Assembly (NCBI RefSeq): GCF_009193355.1 | Contig: NZ_WBVT01000007.1 | Span: 45,944 to 109,943, forward strand | Direction: 5' to 3' | DNA length: 64,000 nucleotides | From: Bifidobacterium leontopitheci | GTDB taxonomy: Bacteria; Actinomycetota; Actinomycetes; Actinomycetales; Bifidobacteriaceae | In this document: piece after piece, positions 1 to 8,993 of the stretch | How the letters are laid out: each line of letters begins with the position of its first letter | Position numbering within the stretch: the stretch's first letter is position 1 | Program-made: the position numbers and the translations under genes | Notes under the pieces: model-generated | The model's input: the letters and a program-made list of their open reading frames with translations, nothing else | Databases searched by the model: none | What the model was told of the DNA's origin: nothing

Positions 1-1122
1 GTAGGAGCGCTGGCGGGACTTGAAGATGAGGTTGTGCATCGGGCAGTTCATCGGCTTGAGGTAGTAGTCGAAGCCCTGCTTGGTGATGTTGCCGTCGGCG
101 TCGCGCTCCTCATCCAGACGCATCGCCGGGTACATGGAGTCCTTGTACCAGTGCAGGTGGCCGGAGGTCTCGTACAGGCCGCCCTTGGTGATGTGCGGGG
201 TCTGCACGAAGCTGTAGTGGTACTTGCGGTGCATCTCGCGGGAGTAGTCCTCCATCGCGTTGATGACCGCGGCGCCCTTCGGGTGGAACACGGCCAGGCC
301 AGGTCCGATCTCCTCCGGGAAGGAGAACAGGTCCATTTCGGCGCCGAGCTTGCGGTGGTCGCGCTTGGCGGCCTCCTCGAGACGGGTCTGGTAGGCCTTG
401 AGGTCCTCCTTAGTGGCCCACGCGGTGCCGTAGATGCGCTGCATGGTCGGGTTCTTCTCGCTGCCACGCCAGTAGGCAGCGGCGGAGCGCTCGATCTTGA
501 ACGCCTTGATGAAGCGGGTGTTGGGCAGGTGGGGCCCGCGGCACAGGTCCTTCCACACGACGTTGCCGTCACGGTCGACGTTGTCGTAGAAGCTGAGCTC
601 CTTGCCGGAGATCTCGGTGGCGGTGGACGGGTCGAGGTGCGCTTCCTTGTCCTCGATCAGCTCGATCTTGAACGGCTGGCCGGCTTCCTCCTTGAGCGCC
701 TCCTCCTCGGTGGTGACGCGGCGGCGGAAGGACTGTGCGGACTTGATGATCCGCTGCATGTGCTTCTCGATGTTCTTCAGATCGTCCGGCGTGAACGGCT
801 GGTCGACCTGGAAGTCGTAGTAGAAGCCGTCCTTGATGATAGGGCCGACGCCGAGCTTGGCGTTCGGGAACAGTTCCTGCACGGCCTGCGCCATGACGTG
901 GGTGGCGGAGTGGCGCATGATGCCGAGGCCGTCCTCGGAGTCGATGGCGACGGATTCGACCGTGTCGCCGTCCGCGAGAGGCGTGTACAGATCGCGCAGT
1001 TCGCCGTTGAGGCGGACGGCGATGATGTCCTTGTCGTCCGCGAAGAGTTCGACGCCGGTGGTGGTAGCTTCCACCTCCTTCTGTACGCCGTTGACTGTGA
1101 TGGAGATGGAGCTTTGCGCCAT
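1..1122 (-). CDS. thrS: Threonyl-tRNA synthetase, N-terminal part (cut by window edge)
   Basis: Cytoplasmic enzyme that charges tRNA-Thr. 374 codons are visible from the ATG at 1122, and the frame is still open at base 1, so roughly the last 300 residues lie outside the window. In order, the visible part has a TGS-like N-terminal domain (about residues 1-65), the editing domain beginning with an HxxxH motif (HSATH), and the start of the class II catalytic core ([12 protein letters not shown]). It ends in the MNCPMH stretch that carries the zinc-binding Cys of this family. The start gives the usual N-terminus, [12 protein letters not shown]. No T-box-like leader was recognised, but the upstream 1.2 kb is unusually long and full of palindromes. 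Identification is secure. Confidence 0.96.
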   Translation of the reverse strand, partial: MAQSSISITVNGVQKEVEATTTGVELFADDKDIIAVRLNGELRDLYTPLADGDTVESVAIDSEDGLGIMRHSATHVMAQAVQELFPNAKLGVGPIIKDGFYYDFQVDQPFTPDDLKNIEKHMQRIIKSAQSFRRRVTTEEEALKEEAGQPFKIELIEDKEAHLDPSTATEISGKELSFYDNVDRDGNVVWKDLCRGPHLPNTRFIKAFKIERSAAAYWRGSEKNPTMQRIYGTAWATKEDLKAYQTRLEEAAKRDHRKLGAEMDLFSFPEEIGPGLAVFHPKGAAVINAMEDYSREMHRKYHYSFVQTPHITKGGLYETSGHLHWYKDSMYPAMRLDEERDADGNITKQGFDYYLKPMNCPMHNLIFKSRQRSY

Positions 1123-1324
1123 GATGTGTCCTTTGCTATCGGGGCCCGCGTTACCAATGGGCAGGCCTGGACTGGTAATCAACATGGGCAACGATAGGGT
1201 TGCGGGCAGACAAAGCCGCACGACCGCCCGTGCAGGCGGACGTGCGACAAACGGATGGTGAATGGAAGGTTGCGAAACCATGGGACACCGCGTCTGAATC
1301 GTTTTCACGGCGACAGCCGATCGC

Positions 1325-1450
1325 TGCCGTCGCCGGCGCGTCCCGGACCATCCCAGCGCATTCCGCCGCATCACACCCCATCCCGGGCCGCCCCGGCGCA
1401 TTCCGGAGCATCCCGAACCGTTCCCGGCGCATCCTGGTCCATCCCGGCGC
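1325..1450. repeat. Short GC-rich degenerate repeats
   Basis: Variants of cccggcgcatyccgg and ccatcccggcgc recur with irregular spacing (for example near 1350, 1390, 1425 and 1440). The last copy runs into the first palindrome of the 61-bp array. The copies are degenerate, and no function can be read from them. Confidence 0.5.
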
Positions 1451-1616
1451 AAGAAATTACGGAAATTCAGCCCAGTGTCCGTAAATCCTTGCGCTGACGG
1501 ATTCCCAGCGCAACATATCACGGAAAACAGCCCCAGCGTCCGTATTATCTTGCGCTCAGCTGCGGGCAGCGCAAGAAATTACGGAACAGCGCCCCGTTTT
1601 CCGTGAACCCCTGCAG
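1447..1616. repeat. Three tandem 61-bp units, each an imperfect palindrome
   Basis: The arm gcgcaagaaattacgga starts at 1447 and again, identically, at 1569. A variant (gcgcaacatatcacgga) starts at 1508, so the period is exactly 61 bp. Each arm is answered by a near inverted copy: 1478-1494 (15 of 17 positions), 1539-1555 (14 of 17), and a decayed one at about 1600-1614. Each unit could fold into a stem with a 14-base loop. The left arms are the best conserved part. No T-run follows, so simple Rho-independent terminators are unlikely. Confidence 0.75.
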
Positions 1617-1798
1617 CGGGACGGCCGCAGACGGGATCGTCCGCGGTCCGCACAGCCTCATCGCCACGATGACCGCGCCCGTTCGCACCGCCGCGAAGCT
1701 CGCCACGCCGCCGATCACAGGACAAGCGCTTGCCGCCATCCAGTGAAATCGTCGAAGACCTCAGGGGACGGCACCACGCCGCTTCACATGCCGGCCAA

Positions 1799-1996
1799 TG
1801 GGACGCGGGGACGAAACCACGGTTTCAGGCCGCGTATCCCACGGCACATTGGGACGACAACCCATGCAACCGGTCACACGCCATCCCGGCCCACGGAATC
1901 ATGGGACGCGAGCACGAGTGACCGGTCACAACATCTCCCGTCCCACAGGCCAATGGGACGCGGGACGAAAACGGGCGGTTCCGCCGCAGCGTCCCA
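1799..1996. repeat. Four tandem ~52-bp units of a second palindrome family
   Basis: The motif tgggacg begins at 1799, 1850, 1902 and 1954, spaced 51, 52 and 52 bp. Units 1, 3 and 4 (1799-1841, 1902-1945, 1954-1996) end in inverted copies of the motif (tatccca, cgtccca, cgtccca). Unit 1 also has a perfect inner palindrome, gaaaccacggtttc. Unit 3 has tgaccggtca at its centre. A further decayed copy may start near 2083. The sequence is unrelated to the 61-bp family just upstream. Confidence 0.7.
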
Positions 1997-2369
1997 CGCG
2001 CGGCGCTAGAGGCGCGACACATGCCGCCCGAGCACGGCCATGAGGCGGGAGGACCGCGCCCCTATCGCTTGTCACGCCCGGCCATTGGAGTGCGACGAAA
2101 AGGAGCCCGCCGTACAGGAGGGGCCTGAGCCCGGGGCACGGTCAGGCCAGCCGCCCACCGCCGTCATCAGCGCCTATGAAAACGCGCCAACCGTCCGGAA
2201 GGGCTGGGCCGGACGCCAGCGCTAGATCCCGACACGCCGACGACACACGCAAAGAAGACCCACGTTTCTTTACTTAACCCCATTAACCCCTTAACCCACG
2301 GCGAAACCGGCCCGGATGCGAAGAAAGGCCGCGGCTCCTCGCCGCGGCCCCGTGCCTTCGTCTGTGATC

Positions 2370-2445
2370 TGGAGCGGACAACGGGACTCGAACCCGCGGT
2401 CTCAACCTTGGCAAGGTTGCGCTTTACCAACTAAGCTATGTCCGC
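2370..2445 (-). tRNA. tRNA-Gly(GCC)
   Basis: A cloverleaf read on the minus strand: acceptor GCGGACA/TGTCCGC, anticodon loop TTGCCAA giving anticodon GCC, and a T-arm with GTTCGAATC. The 3' CCA is encoded (2370-2372). The 73-nt body is identical to the second tRNA-Gly at 4517-4589. Confidence 0.96.
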
Positions 2446-2476
2446 AGAGGATTTCGCCGTGAGAAGCGGAATCCAG

Positions 2477-2549
2477 TGGGTGATGTAGGAATCGAACCTA
2501 CGACCCCTTCCGTGTGAAGGAAGTGCGCTAGCCGCTGCGCCAATCACCC
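2477..2549 (-). tRNA. tRNA-Val(CAC)
   Basis: A cloverleaf on the minus strand with acceptor GGGTGAT/ATCACCC, anticodon loop TTCACAC (anticodon CAC) and T-loop GTTCGATTC. CCA is not encoded. It sits 31 bp from tRNA-Gly in the same orientation. Confidence 0.95.
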
Positions 2550-2693
2550 AAAAGCAACGAGTGAATAACTTACAGGATGTTCCCCGGATGTGCAACCATC
2601 GGCGCGTCGCGGCTCATTCCATACGATCCGGCGACTTGAACAAGACCTACGACAGGGGCATAATCGATGGCAACCAATGACGGAGGGGGACGC

Positions 2694-4229
2694 ATGACCG
2701 GCTACCAGCAGAACGGGCCGCAGCAGCCCGACGGACAACCGCATCCATACCGGCGCGACCATGGCGACGCGGCACGTGTCCATGACGGCGTTGCGAGCGC
2801 GCACTCCCCCGCGACGTCCGGATATCGGAACGGCGGCCCAGCAGCCGGCGGCAACGCACACGGCAACCAATACGGCCCGTACCCTCCGTACGGCGGTCAG
2901 GCCCAGCACCGGCCACTGCCACAGAACGGCCCGTGGCGGCAGAACGACCCCCGACAGGCCAACGGACCGTGGCAATCCTCCGGACCGGCCTCGCCATACA
3001 GCCGCAGCTATGGCCAGCCGTACGGCGGCGGACCATATTACCGGGCTCAGGTCCCCGTCAGCCCTCATCGCGGACTGAGCGGCGCTGGCATCGCCGCCAT
3101 CATCACGGCGACGCTGGTCATCCCCGCACTGCTGTTCCTGCTGATCGCCGCAGGCATTTCCGCGCTCTCGCACAACGACAGCTCCACGACCACGAACAGT
3201 AGCGGCACCTCCACGCAAACTCCGCGCCGGCAACAGGACGACGACACAGGCGGTAGCGCGGACAACCGCAACAACACCGACGAAGCCGACCCCACGCCCG
3301 TCTATCGCATGGACGAGCGGCCCGGCTACGACACCCTCGTCGACTACATCGACGGCAAACTCGCCCAATACAAGGAGGATATCCTCGGCGACCCGACCAT
3401 GTTCATGATCAGGCATCGCATCCCCGACACGCAGGAGGGCTCGGACTACATGACCGGGTTCGCGGCCGCACTCCTCGGCATCAGCAACGACATCAAGGAC
3501 AACGCGTCCACAACCAGCGAAGACCCGACGTCCCTGGACGAGAAGATCGAACGGTACCGCACGACCATCGACACGATAGAGGCGCGCTTCAACAAGGGCG
3601 AGGCGCTTGGCGTGACGATGGACGTCACCGGCAACGACGGCAAACAGTATGCGGTCGACGGCAGCAAATCGATACAGCTGGCGCCCTCATGGGACGAACG
3701 GGAGAAGCAGGTCGCCTCCGCGCCGAACAACCTGGGCAACGGGAACGCCGCCAGCGCGCAGAAACTCGTGGAACGAGCCGGCATGACGCTCAGCTGGAAC
3801 ATCGACGAGGGGTTCCGGCAGTGCCCGGGTTTCGTCGGAACCGACAACGGCAGCAACAAGGCGCTCGCCAAGTCGGAGACGTTCGGCTTCTACTGCCCGT
3901 CGACCCCGAACGTGATCTACGGCAACCGCGACATGGCCGATTGGAACATGACGTATGCGCCCGCGGCCGGCGTACGTCATGAGATATCGCATCATGCGAT
4001 CCACGTGCGCTGCGGGACGATCGAACCGTCAGTGGTCATGCAGAACGGCGTGAACAGAGCCGAAGGCGTGACCAACAGCTATGCGGTGCGGTACATGGGC
4101 GCCGACCGCACGCTGATTCAGCAAAGCATCGATTACGCGCGATCCAACGGGCACAACCAGTACGCCATGGATTCCTTTACCGATCACGCCGCCGACCTCA
4201 TTCACAACGGGCAATGCCAGACGAACTGA
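2694..4229 (+). CDS. Membrane-anchored extracellular protein with an HExxH motif (putative zinc metallopeptidase-like)
   Basis: Family not recognised. From the ATG at 2694 it is 511 residues. The Gly/Pro/Gln/Tyr-rich hydrophilic N-terminus (1-125) is probably cytoplasmic. One membrane segment follows at about 130-157 (IAAIITATLVIPALLFLLIA), then a Ser/Thr/Asn-rich linker and an extracellular domain. HEISHH at 429-434 fits the HExxH zinc-protease signature, and Glu456 (NRAEG) could be a third ligand. Four Cys in the outer domain could form two disulfides. An upstream ATG at 2667 is in frame, but ggaggggg at 2682-2689 is correctly spaced for 2694. The gene stands between two tRNA pairs. Protease activity is inference from one short motif. 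Confidence 0.7.
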   Translation: MTGYQQNGPQQPDGQPHPYRRDHGDAARVHDGVASAHSPATSGYRNGGPAAGGNAHGNQYGPYPPYGGQAQHRPLPQNGPWRQNDPRQANGPWQSSGPASPYSRSYGQPYGGGPYYRAQVPVSPHRGLSGAGIAAIITATLVIPALLFLLIAAGISALSHNDSSTTTNSSGTSTQTPRRQQDDDTGGSADNRNNTDEADPTPVYRMDERPGYDTLVDYIDGKLAQYKEDILGDPTMFMIRHRIPDTQEGSDYMTGFAAALLGISNDIKDNASTTSEDPTSLDEKIERYRTTIDTIEARFNKGEALGVTMDVTGNDGKQYAVDGSKSIQLAPSWDEREKQVASAPNNLGNGNAASAQKLVERAGMTLSWNIDEGFRQCPGFVGTDNGSNKALAKSETFGFYCPSTPNVIYGNRDMADWNMTYAPAAGVRHEISHHAIHVRCGTIEPSVVMQNGVNRAEGVTNSYAVRYMGADRTLIQQSIDYARSNGHNQYAMDSFTDHAADLIHNGQCQTN

Positions 4230-4282
4230 TACCGACGTGGGAGAAGAGAAATACGGCGATGATCCGCCCAAAACATGAAGGG

Positions 4283-4354
4283 TGGGCGATACAAGATTCG
4301 AACTTGTGACCCCTTCCGTGTCAGGGAAGTGCGCTACCTCTGCGCCAACCGCCC
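4283..4354 (-). tRNA. tRNA-Val(GAC)
   Basis: A cloverleaf on the minus strand with acceptor GGGCGGT/ATCGCCC (one G-U), anticodon loop CTGACAC (anticodon GAC) and T-loop GTTCGAATC. CCA is not encoded. It is the second Val isoacceptor of the group. Confidence 0.95.
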
Positions 4355-4416
4355 GGGTCATTGTGCACATGACGAATCACCGCAAATCAAAATGGAATGG
4401 GATTCGTCATCATGCG

Positions 4417-4487
4417 AGGTGGGTACGAGAGTCGAACTCGTCTATACGGCTTTGCAGGCCGCTGCCTAACCGCTTGGCTAACCCACC
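4417..4487 (-). tRNA. tRNA-Cys(GCA)
   Basis: A minus-strand cloverleaf with acceptor GGTGGGT/ACCCACC, anticodon loop CTGCAAA (anticodon GCA) and discriminator U. It lies between tRNA-Val(GAC) and tRNA-Gly. Confidence 0.95.
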
Positions 4488-4516
4488 GCAAAGGTCGTCA
4501 ACTCATCGGACCTTAG

Positions 4517-4589
4517 AGCGGACAACGGGACTCGAACCCGCGGTCTCAACCTTGGCAAGGTTGCGCTTTACCAACTAAGCTATGTCCGC
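4517..4589 (-). tRNA. tRNA-Gly(GCC), second copy
   Basis: Identical over 73 nt to the copy at 2373-2445, anticodon GCC, but without the encoded CCA. It is the promoter-proximal member of the minus-strand Gly-Cys-Val group. Confidence 0.96.
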
Positions 4590-4731
4590 GTATTGCTTTC
4601 AGGCAACGAATAGAAACTATACGGGAGATGAACGGTTTTGCCAAATCCGGCGTGTCGCGCGGTTTTCGGCTGTTCTTCACCCGTGGCTTAAGCGGGCGGG
4701 AAGACGGCCGGGAACCGGTAGATTGGTGGGT

Positions 4732-5565
4732 ATGAGTGAAGAAGCGACAGCGCCCGAGCCGTTGATGATAGCGGCGTTCGAGGGATGGAACGACGCGAAC
4801 CAGGCGGCCACGAACGTGGTCCGCCATCTGGTCTCGCATTACGACTCCCACGAGGTGCGGCACATCCGCTGCGACGGCTACTACGACTATCAGGTCGCCC
4901 GGCCGATGTTGTGCAACGTGACGGGACGCAGACGGCTGCTGTGGCCGCAGACCACGTTCTATGAGATCCGGCTCGACGCCACGCATACGGTATTCGCGCA
5001 GATCGCCCCCGAGCCGAACTACCGGTGGCGCGACTACTGTCATGAAAGCATGCGCATCGCCGAGGAGCTTGACGTGCGCCATATCGTGACGCTCGGATCC
5101 ATGTTCGCCGACTGCCCGCATACACGCCCGCTGCCGCTGGACATCAGCAGCGACAAATGCCAGTGCGAGATGGATCGGGAATACAGCGGTCCGGTGGGCA
5201 TCCCCACGGTCCTCGACTGCATGGCCTGTGACGAAGGATTCGCCACGACATCCATGTGGGCGTCGATTCCGCAATATCTGGGCGGCGACGAGTGCGCCCA
5301 GGCGACGATCGAAATGCTGCAGGCGCTCTCGCGGATCATCGGCATCGAGCTTGATTGCGGCGACCTGCTGGAACGGGCGGATGCATGGCGGCGCAAGGCG
5401 ACCGCGCTCATGCAGTGCAACGACGAGCTGACGGCATACGTACAGCGGCTTGAACACGACTACGACATGAGCGACAAGGCACGCAAGATCGCCCATCTGG
5501 GCGCGCCCGCCGCCGAACAGCTGGTGCGCGAGGCCGAGGAGTTCCTCCGCCACGGCGAACTGTAG
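4732..5565 (+). CDS. PAC2-family protein
   Basis: 277 residues, resembling the actinobacterial PAC2 (proteasome assembly chaperone-like) family. It begins PLMIAAFEGWNDANQAAT, the typical PAC2 opening, and contains the VTLGSMFADCPHTRPLPL stretch and a helical C-terminus. Its role in bifidobacteria is not established, and no proteasome gene is in this window. The start at 4732 gives the family's N-terminus; the open frame runs further upstream but into the tRNA-Gly gene. A long hairpin follows the stop codon. Confidence 0.85.
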   Translation: MSEEATAPEPLMIAAFEGWNDANQAATNVVRHLVSHYDSHEVRHIRCDGYYDYQVARPMLCNVTGRRRLLWPQTTFYEIRLDATHTVFAQIAPEPNYRWRDYCHESMRIAEELDVRHIVTLGSMFADCPHTRPLPLDISSDKCQCEMDREYSGPVGIPTVLDCMACDEGFATTSMWASIPQYLGGDECAQATIEMLQALSRIIGIELDCGDLLERADAWRRKATALMQCNDELTAYVQRLEHDYDMSDKARKIAHLGAPAAEQLVREAEEFLRHGEL

Positions 5566-5608
5566 GCCGTGCCGCTTCTCAGCCAGCCGCACAGTCACAA
5601 CAACGACG

Positions 5609-5668
5609 GATACGGATAAGGCCCGTGCGATGAACCGGTTGATTCATCGCACGGGCCTTATCCGTATC
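5609..5668. terminator. Bidirectional hairpin terminator between PAC2 gene and uppP
   Basis: A perfect 26-bp inverted repeat (5609-5634 and 5643-5668) with an 8-base loop, between two convergent genes. The length and position fit a shared terminator, although the flanking T-runs are short. Confidence 0.85.
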
Positions 5669-5729
5669 TCTCATGCCGCAGTCTCATAAGCCTACGTGTC
5701 GCCGCATTGCCGCCGCGGCACGAGCGCGG

Positions 5730-6659
5730 TCACGCCTGGTCAACGACCATGACCACGCTGACCGGCTCGACGACGCTCGCCGACTTGGCCGACTCGACCT
5801 CATACGGCTTGAGCGCGCCGAACAGGAGCAGCACGGCCACCACCGCGGCCAACGCGATGCGGTAGATGGCGAACGCCTTGTAGGAGAACGTCGACACGAA
5901 CTTCAGGAATCCGATGATGACGATGTAGCCGAGCAGGAAGCTGACGATCGTGGCGACGATGGTCGGCCCCCAGCCGGGGAACATCGCATCGTCCTTGTAG
6001 TTCTTGACCGCTTTGACGGCCTCCAGCAGACCGGAGCCGACGACCGCGGGAATGGCCATGAGGAAACTCAGGCGCACGGCTGCCTCGCGGGTGTAGCCGA
6101 GAGCGCGGCCGACGGTGATGGTGCCGCCCGAACGGGAGACGCCCGGGATCAGCGCCAGCGACTGGCCGAGGCCGAACAGGAAGGCGTCACGGTTCGTCAT
6201 ATCGTCCATGGTGCGGATCTGACGGGCGCGGGCGTCGACGACCCACAGCAGGATGCCGAACAAGAACAGCACGCTCACCGTGATCCACAGGTTGCGCAGG
6301 CTCGTCTCGATCACGTTCTGCAGCGTGAAGCCGAGGATGACGATGGGGATGGAGCCGACGATGATGTTCCAGCCGAGCGTGGCGTACTTGTCGCCACGGC
6401 CCATACGGGACTTGAGGTCGGCACCGTTCTTGCCGAACAGGCAGCCGAACCAGTGGGACAGGATGTTGATGATGTCATGCCGGAAATACAGGATGACCGC
6501 CAGCTCGGTGCCGATCTGGATGATGGCGGTGAACGCCGCACCCGGATCCGAACCGAGCATCAGGTCGCCGATGATGCGGATGTGGGCGCTGGAGGACACG
6601 GGAAGATACTCCGTGAGCGCCTGCACGATGCCGAGAATGATCGCCTGGAAGAAATTCAT
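5730..6659 (-). CDS. uppP: Undecaprenyl-diphosphatase
   Basis: Integral membrane enzyme that removes a phosphate from undecaprenyl diphosphate, recycling the lipid carrier for peptidoglycan. It also gives bacitracin tolerance (BacA family). 309 residues, near the family length but with an extended C-terminus. The two signature regions are present: EYLPVSSSAH near the N-terminus, and the PGVSRSGGTI motif with its catalytic Ser/Arg. Several hydrophobic helices follow. The start MNFFQAIILGIVQALTEYLPV at 6659 is preceded by agaggg; the longer open frame upstream is not needed. Confidence 0.95.
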   Translation of the reverse strand: MNFFQAIILGIVQALTEYLPVSSSAHIRIIGDLMLGSDPGAAFTAIIQIGTELAVILYFRHDIINILSHWFGCLFGKNGADLKSRMGRGDKYATLGWNIIVGSIPIVILGFTLQNVIETSLRNLWITVSVLFLFGILLWVVDARARQIRTMDDMTNRDAFLFGLGQSLALIPGVSRSGGTITVGRALGYTREAAVRLSFLMAIPAVVGSGLLEAVKAVKNYKDDAMFPGWGPTIVATIVSFLLGYIVIIGFLKFVSTFSYKAFAIYRIALAAVVAVLLLFGALKPYEVESAKSASVVEPVSVVMVVDQA

Positions 6660-6874
6660 GATCCCTCTTGATTGGATTGTCGTCTCGTTACCGTGGATAA
6701 GGGTACTCAATGCCCTCTAACAAAGCGCAAAGAGACTGATTGTCGTACAGAAAACCCACAATACAAAGGTGAGGGCCCAGGCCGTTGCGCATGGGGCCAA
6801 GCCGATGCCGCCGTCTGCCCGCCGTCTGGCTGCAGGCTGGCGGCCCGCATGAGAAGACCACAAGGAGGGCAATC

Positions 6875-7663
6875 ATGGCAAAGTATCGCAAGTCGAGGAT
6901 GTGGGCGCCGGAAGGTTTCTTCGAATGCGAGGGACGCGGCCTGCAATGGCTTGGCGAGGCGCAGGCCCAAGGCGGACCGCGCGTGGTCGACGTGTACGAC
7001 TGGGGCAAGGACCATCTCGACATCGAACGCGTGGAATCCTGCTCCCCCACTGCGAAGGCCGCGTACGACTTCGGCGCGGCGCTCGCCCGCATGCATGACG
7101 CAGGCGCCGAGTTCTTCGGCTCCGCACCCGCCGGCTATGACGGCACCTGCTATTTCGGGCCGTTGCAGGATCCCGTACCGATGGCGACCGGCGAATGGAC
7201 CGGTCCGGCGACCTATTTCGCCGAAGGACGTCTGCTGCCGACGGTGGAGCTGGGAATCCGCCGTGGCGAACTCAACACCGATGACATAACGCTCGCCCAG
7301 CGAATCGTGGACAAGTTGCCGGAGCTGCTTGGACGGGCGGCAGACGACAAGCCGGCGCGCGTCCATGGCGACCTGTGGAGCGGCAATGTGATGTGGACCG
7401 CCGATTCCGGTCACGCGCAGGCCGTGCTCATCGACCCTGCGGCACACGGCGGGCACCGGGAGGAGGACATCGCGATGCTGCACCTGTTCGGCATGAGCTA
7501 TCTGACGCAGATCATGGACGGATACCAGAGCGTCCACCCGCTGAAGGCCGGCTGGCAGGATCGGCTGACCCTGTGGCAGCTGTACCCGATTGCCGGTCAC
7601 TGTGTGTTCTTCGGCGGCGGCTATGTGAGCGAGTTCCGCGCGATGTGCCGTTCGTTGCTGTAA
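6875..7663 (+). CDS. Fructosamine kinase-like phosphotransferase
   Basis: 262 residues of the fructosamine/ketosamine-3-kinase type (APH-like fold). The catalytic loop VHGDLWSGN carries the Asp and Asn expected for phosphotransfer, and IDPAAHGGHREEDIAM is the conserved metal-binding stretch of the family. The N-terminal lobe is short. The substrate cannot be read; deglycation of proteins or phosphorylation of a small sugar-amine are both possible. A strong ribosome site (aaggaggg, 6861-6868) supports the ATG at 6875. It appears to be a single-gene unit. Confidence 0.85.
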   Translation: MAKYRKSRMWAPEGFFECEGRGLQWLGEAQAQGGPRVVDVYDWGKDHLDIERVESCSPTAKAAYDFGAALARMHDAGAEFFGSAPAGYDGTCYFGPLQDPVPMATGEWTGPATYFAEGRLLPTVELGIRRGELNTDDITLAQRIVDKLPELLGRAADDKPARVHGDLWSGNVMWTADSGHAQAVLIDPAAHGGHREEDIAMLHLFGMSYLTQIMDGYQSVHPLKAGWQDRLTLWQLYPIAGHCVFFGGGYVSEFRAMCRSLL

Positions 7664-7733
7664 CCAGACTGCATTGCTCCCGAATATCAGAATTCGGGAT
7701 CTTCCCTAAATCTCGGAAACGGACCCCATCATC

Positions 7734-7779
7734 AAAACGGCCGCTCCGCCCTGCTCTCGCAAGGCGAAACGGCCGTTTT
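7734..7779. terminator. Terminator hairpin between the kinase gene and dnaJ
   Basis: Inverted arms aaaacggccg (7734-7743) and cggccgtttt (7770-7779) end in T-runs on both strands, between two convergent genes. Confidence 0.75.
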
Positions 7780-7790
7780 CGTCATCACGC

Positions 7791-8942
7791 TCAGCTCAGC
7801 GCATCCTTCAGCTTGGAGAAGAAGCCTTTGCGGCTCGGGGTGGCCGGACGCGAGCTTTGCGACAGATGCGCGGCGGACGAGTCATGGCTCTCGGAGAACT
7901 GCTGCATGAGGTCGCGTTCCCGCTCGTCGAGCTTCGTGGGAATATGCACGGCGATATGCGCGACGAGGTCGCCACGCTCCCCCGACTGGCGCAGTTTGCC
8001 GACGCCGAGCCCCTTGATGGTGACGGTGTCCTCGGGCTGGCATCCTGCGGGGATGGTGATCGACCGCTTGCCGTCGAACGTCTCGATGTCGATGTCGTGG
8101 CCGAGCACGGCCCAGCTCATCGGCACCGAAATCCAGCAGTGAAGGTCGTCGCCCTGACGGGTGAAGCGCTTGTCCGACTTGATGTGCACGTCCACATACA
8201 GGTCGCCTGCCGCGCCGCCGCCTTCGCCGACCTCGCCCTGGTTGGCGAGGCGGAGCCGCGAGTCGTCCTTGAGACCTGCGGGGACCGTAATGCCGACCTG
8301 ACGTGTCGCGCGCACGCGGCCGTGGCCCATGCATGAGGCGCAGGGGTGCTCGATGATGGTGCCGTGGCCTTCGCAACGTTCGCACGGCGAGGAGGTCATC
8401 ATCTGGCCGAGCATGGTGCGCACGACCTTCTGCCGGAATCCCTGCCCATGGCAGTCGGGGCAGGTGACCGGCTGGGATCCGTGCTCCGCACCGGTGCCGC
8501 CGCACACCTGGCACAGGCTGAAGGTGTTGATCTTGACGTGCGCAGTCCCGCCGAACACCGCGGTCTTGAGGTCGATGGTGACGTTGGCCAGCGCGTCGCG
8601 GCCGGGCTGCGTACGCGGCACGGGACCCTGCGATCCGCCGCCGAACGATCCGCCGAAGAACTGTCCGAAGATGTCGGACACGTCGCCCATGCCGAAGCTG
8701 GCGCCGCCCGGGAAGCCGCCTGCCGAATTGGGGTCGTTGGGATCAACGCCGGAATCGTACATGCGCCGCTTGTCAGGGTCGGACAGCACGGCGTACGCGT
8801 TGTTGACCTCCTTGAACTTGTCCTCGAATTCGGGGCCGGCGATATCGGGATGATACTTGCGGCTCATCTTCCGATACGCCTTTTTGATCTCTTCGTCGCT
8901 GGCCGATCGTTCGACGCCCAGCACCTCGTAGTAATCTGCCAC
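7791..8942 (-). CDS. dnaJ: Chaperone DnaJ
   Basis: Hsp40 co-chaperone that stimulates DnaK ATPase and binds unfolded proteins. 383 residues with the full class I layout: J-domain (1-70, HPD in RKYHPDIAG), Gly/Phe-rich region, four CxxCxGxG-type zinc repeats ([32 protein letters not shown]) and the C-terminal substrate domain. The start codon is GTG at 8942 with a weak ribosome site. It lies 51 bp downstream of hrcA on the same strand, so it should be co-transcribed and repressed through the CIRCE upstream of hrcA. Confidence 0.95.
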   Translation of the reverse strand: MADYYEVLGVERSASDEEIKKAYRKMSRKYHPDIAGPEFEDKFKEVNNAYAVLSDPDKRRMYDSGVDPNDPNSAGGFPGGASFGMGDVSDIFGQFFGGSFGGGSQGPVPRTQPGRDALANVTIDLKTAVFGGTAHVKINTFSLCQVCGGTGAEHGSQPVTCPDCHGQGFRQKVVRTMLGQMMTSSPCERCEGHGTIIEHPCASCMGHGRVRATRQVGITVPAGLKDDSRLRLANQGEVGEGGGAAGDLYVDVHIKSDKRFTRQGDDLHCWISVPMSWAVLGHDIDIETFDGKRSITIPAGCQPEDTVTIKGLGVGKLRQSGERGDLVAHIAVHIPTKLDERERDLMQQFSESHDSSAAHLSQSSRPATPSRKGFFSKLKDALS

Positions 8943-8993
8943 TGCCTGTTCTTTCTTGTTGGTGTTGCCAAGTCATTGTGCCATAAGGCGTTG

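Larger units (their letters stand above)
1123..2369. other. Long non-coding region upstream of thrS
   Basis: About 1.25 kb with no convincing gene. The short open frames here overlap each other on both strands and lack good ribosome sites or recognisable protein. It holds GC-rich short repeats at about 1325-1450, three 61-bp palindromic units at 1447-1616, and four palindromic units of about 52 bp at 1799-1996, each listed separately. It lies between the thrS start and a tRNA gene transcribed towards thrS. Confidence 0.8.

Noticed and set aside
34..1197. 387-codon plus-strand frame at the left edge
   Set aside because: Shadow of the clearly recognised thrS reading frame on the minus strand.
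1447..1996. CRISPR-like array upstream of thrS
   Set aside because: Units are themselves palindromic throughout and diverged, there are no unique spacers between exact repeats, and no cas genes are present.
2544..3416. 290-codon minus-strand frame over the HExxH gene
   Set aside because: Covers a tRNA end and opposes a gene with a strong ribosome site; no recognisable protein.
4282..4578. 98-codon frame running through three tRNA genes (MGDTRFELVTPSVSGK...)
   Set aside because: It is the antisense reading of tRNA genes, a well-known source of false proteins.
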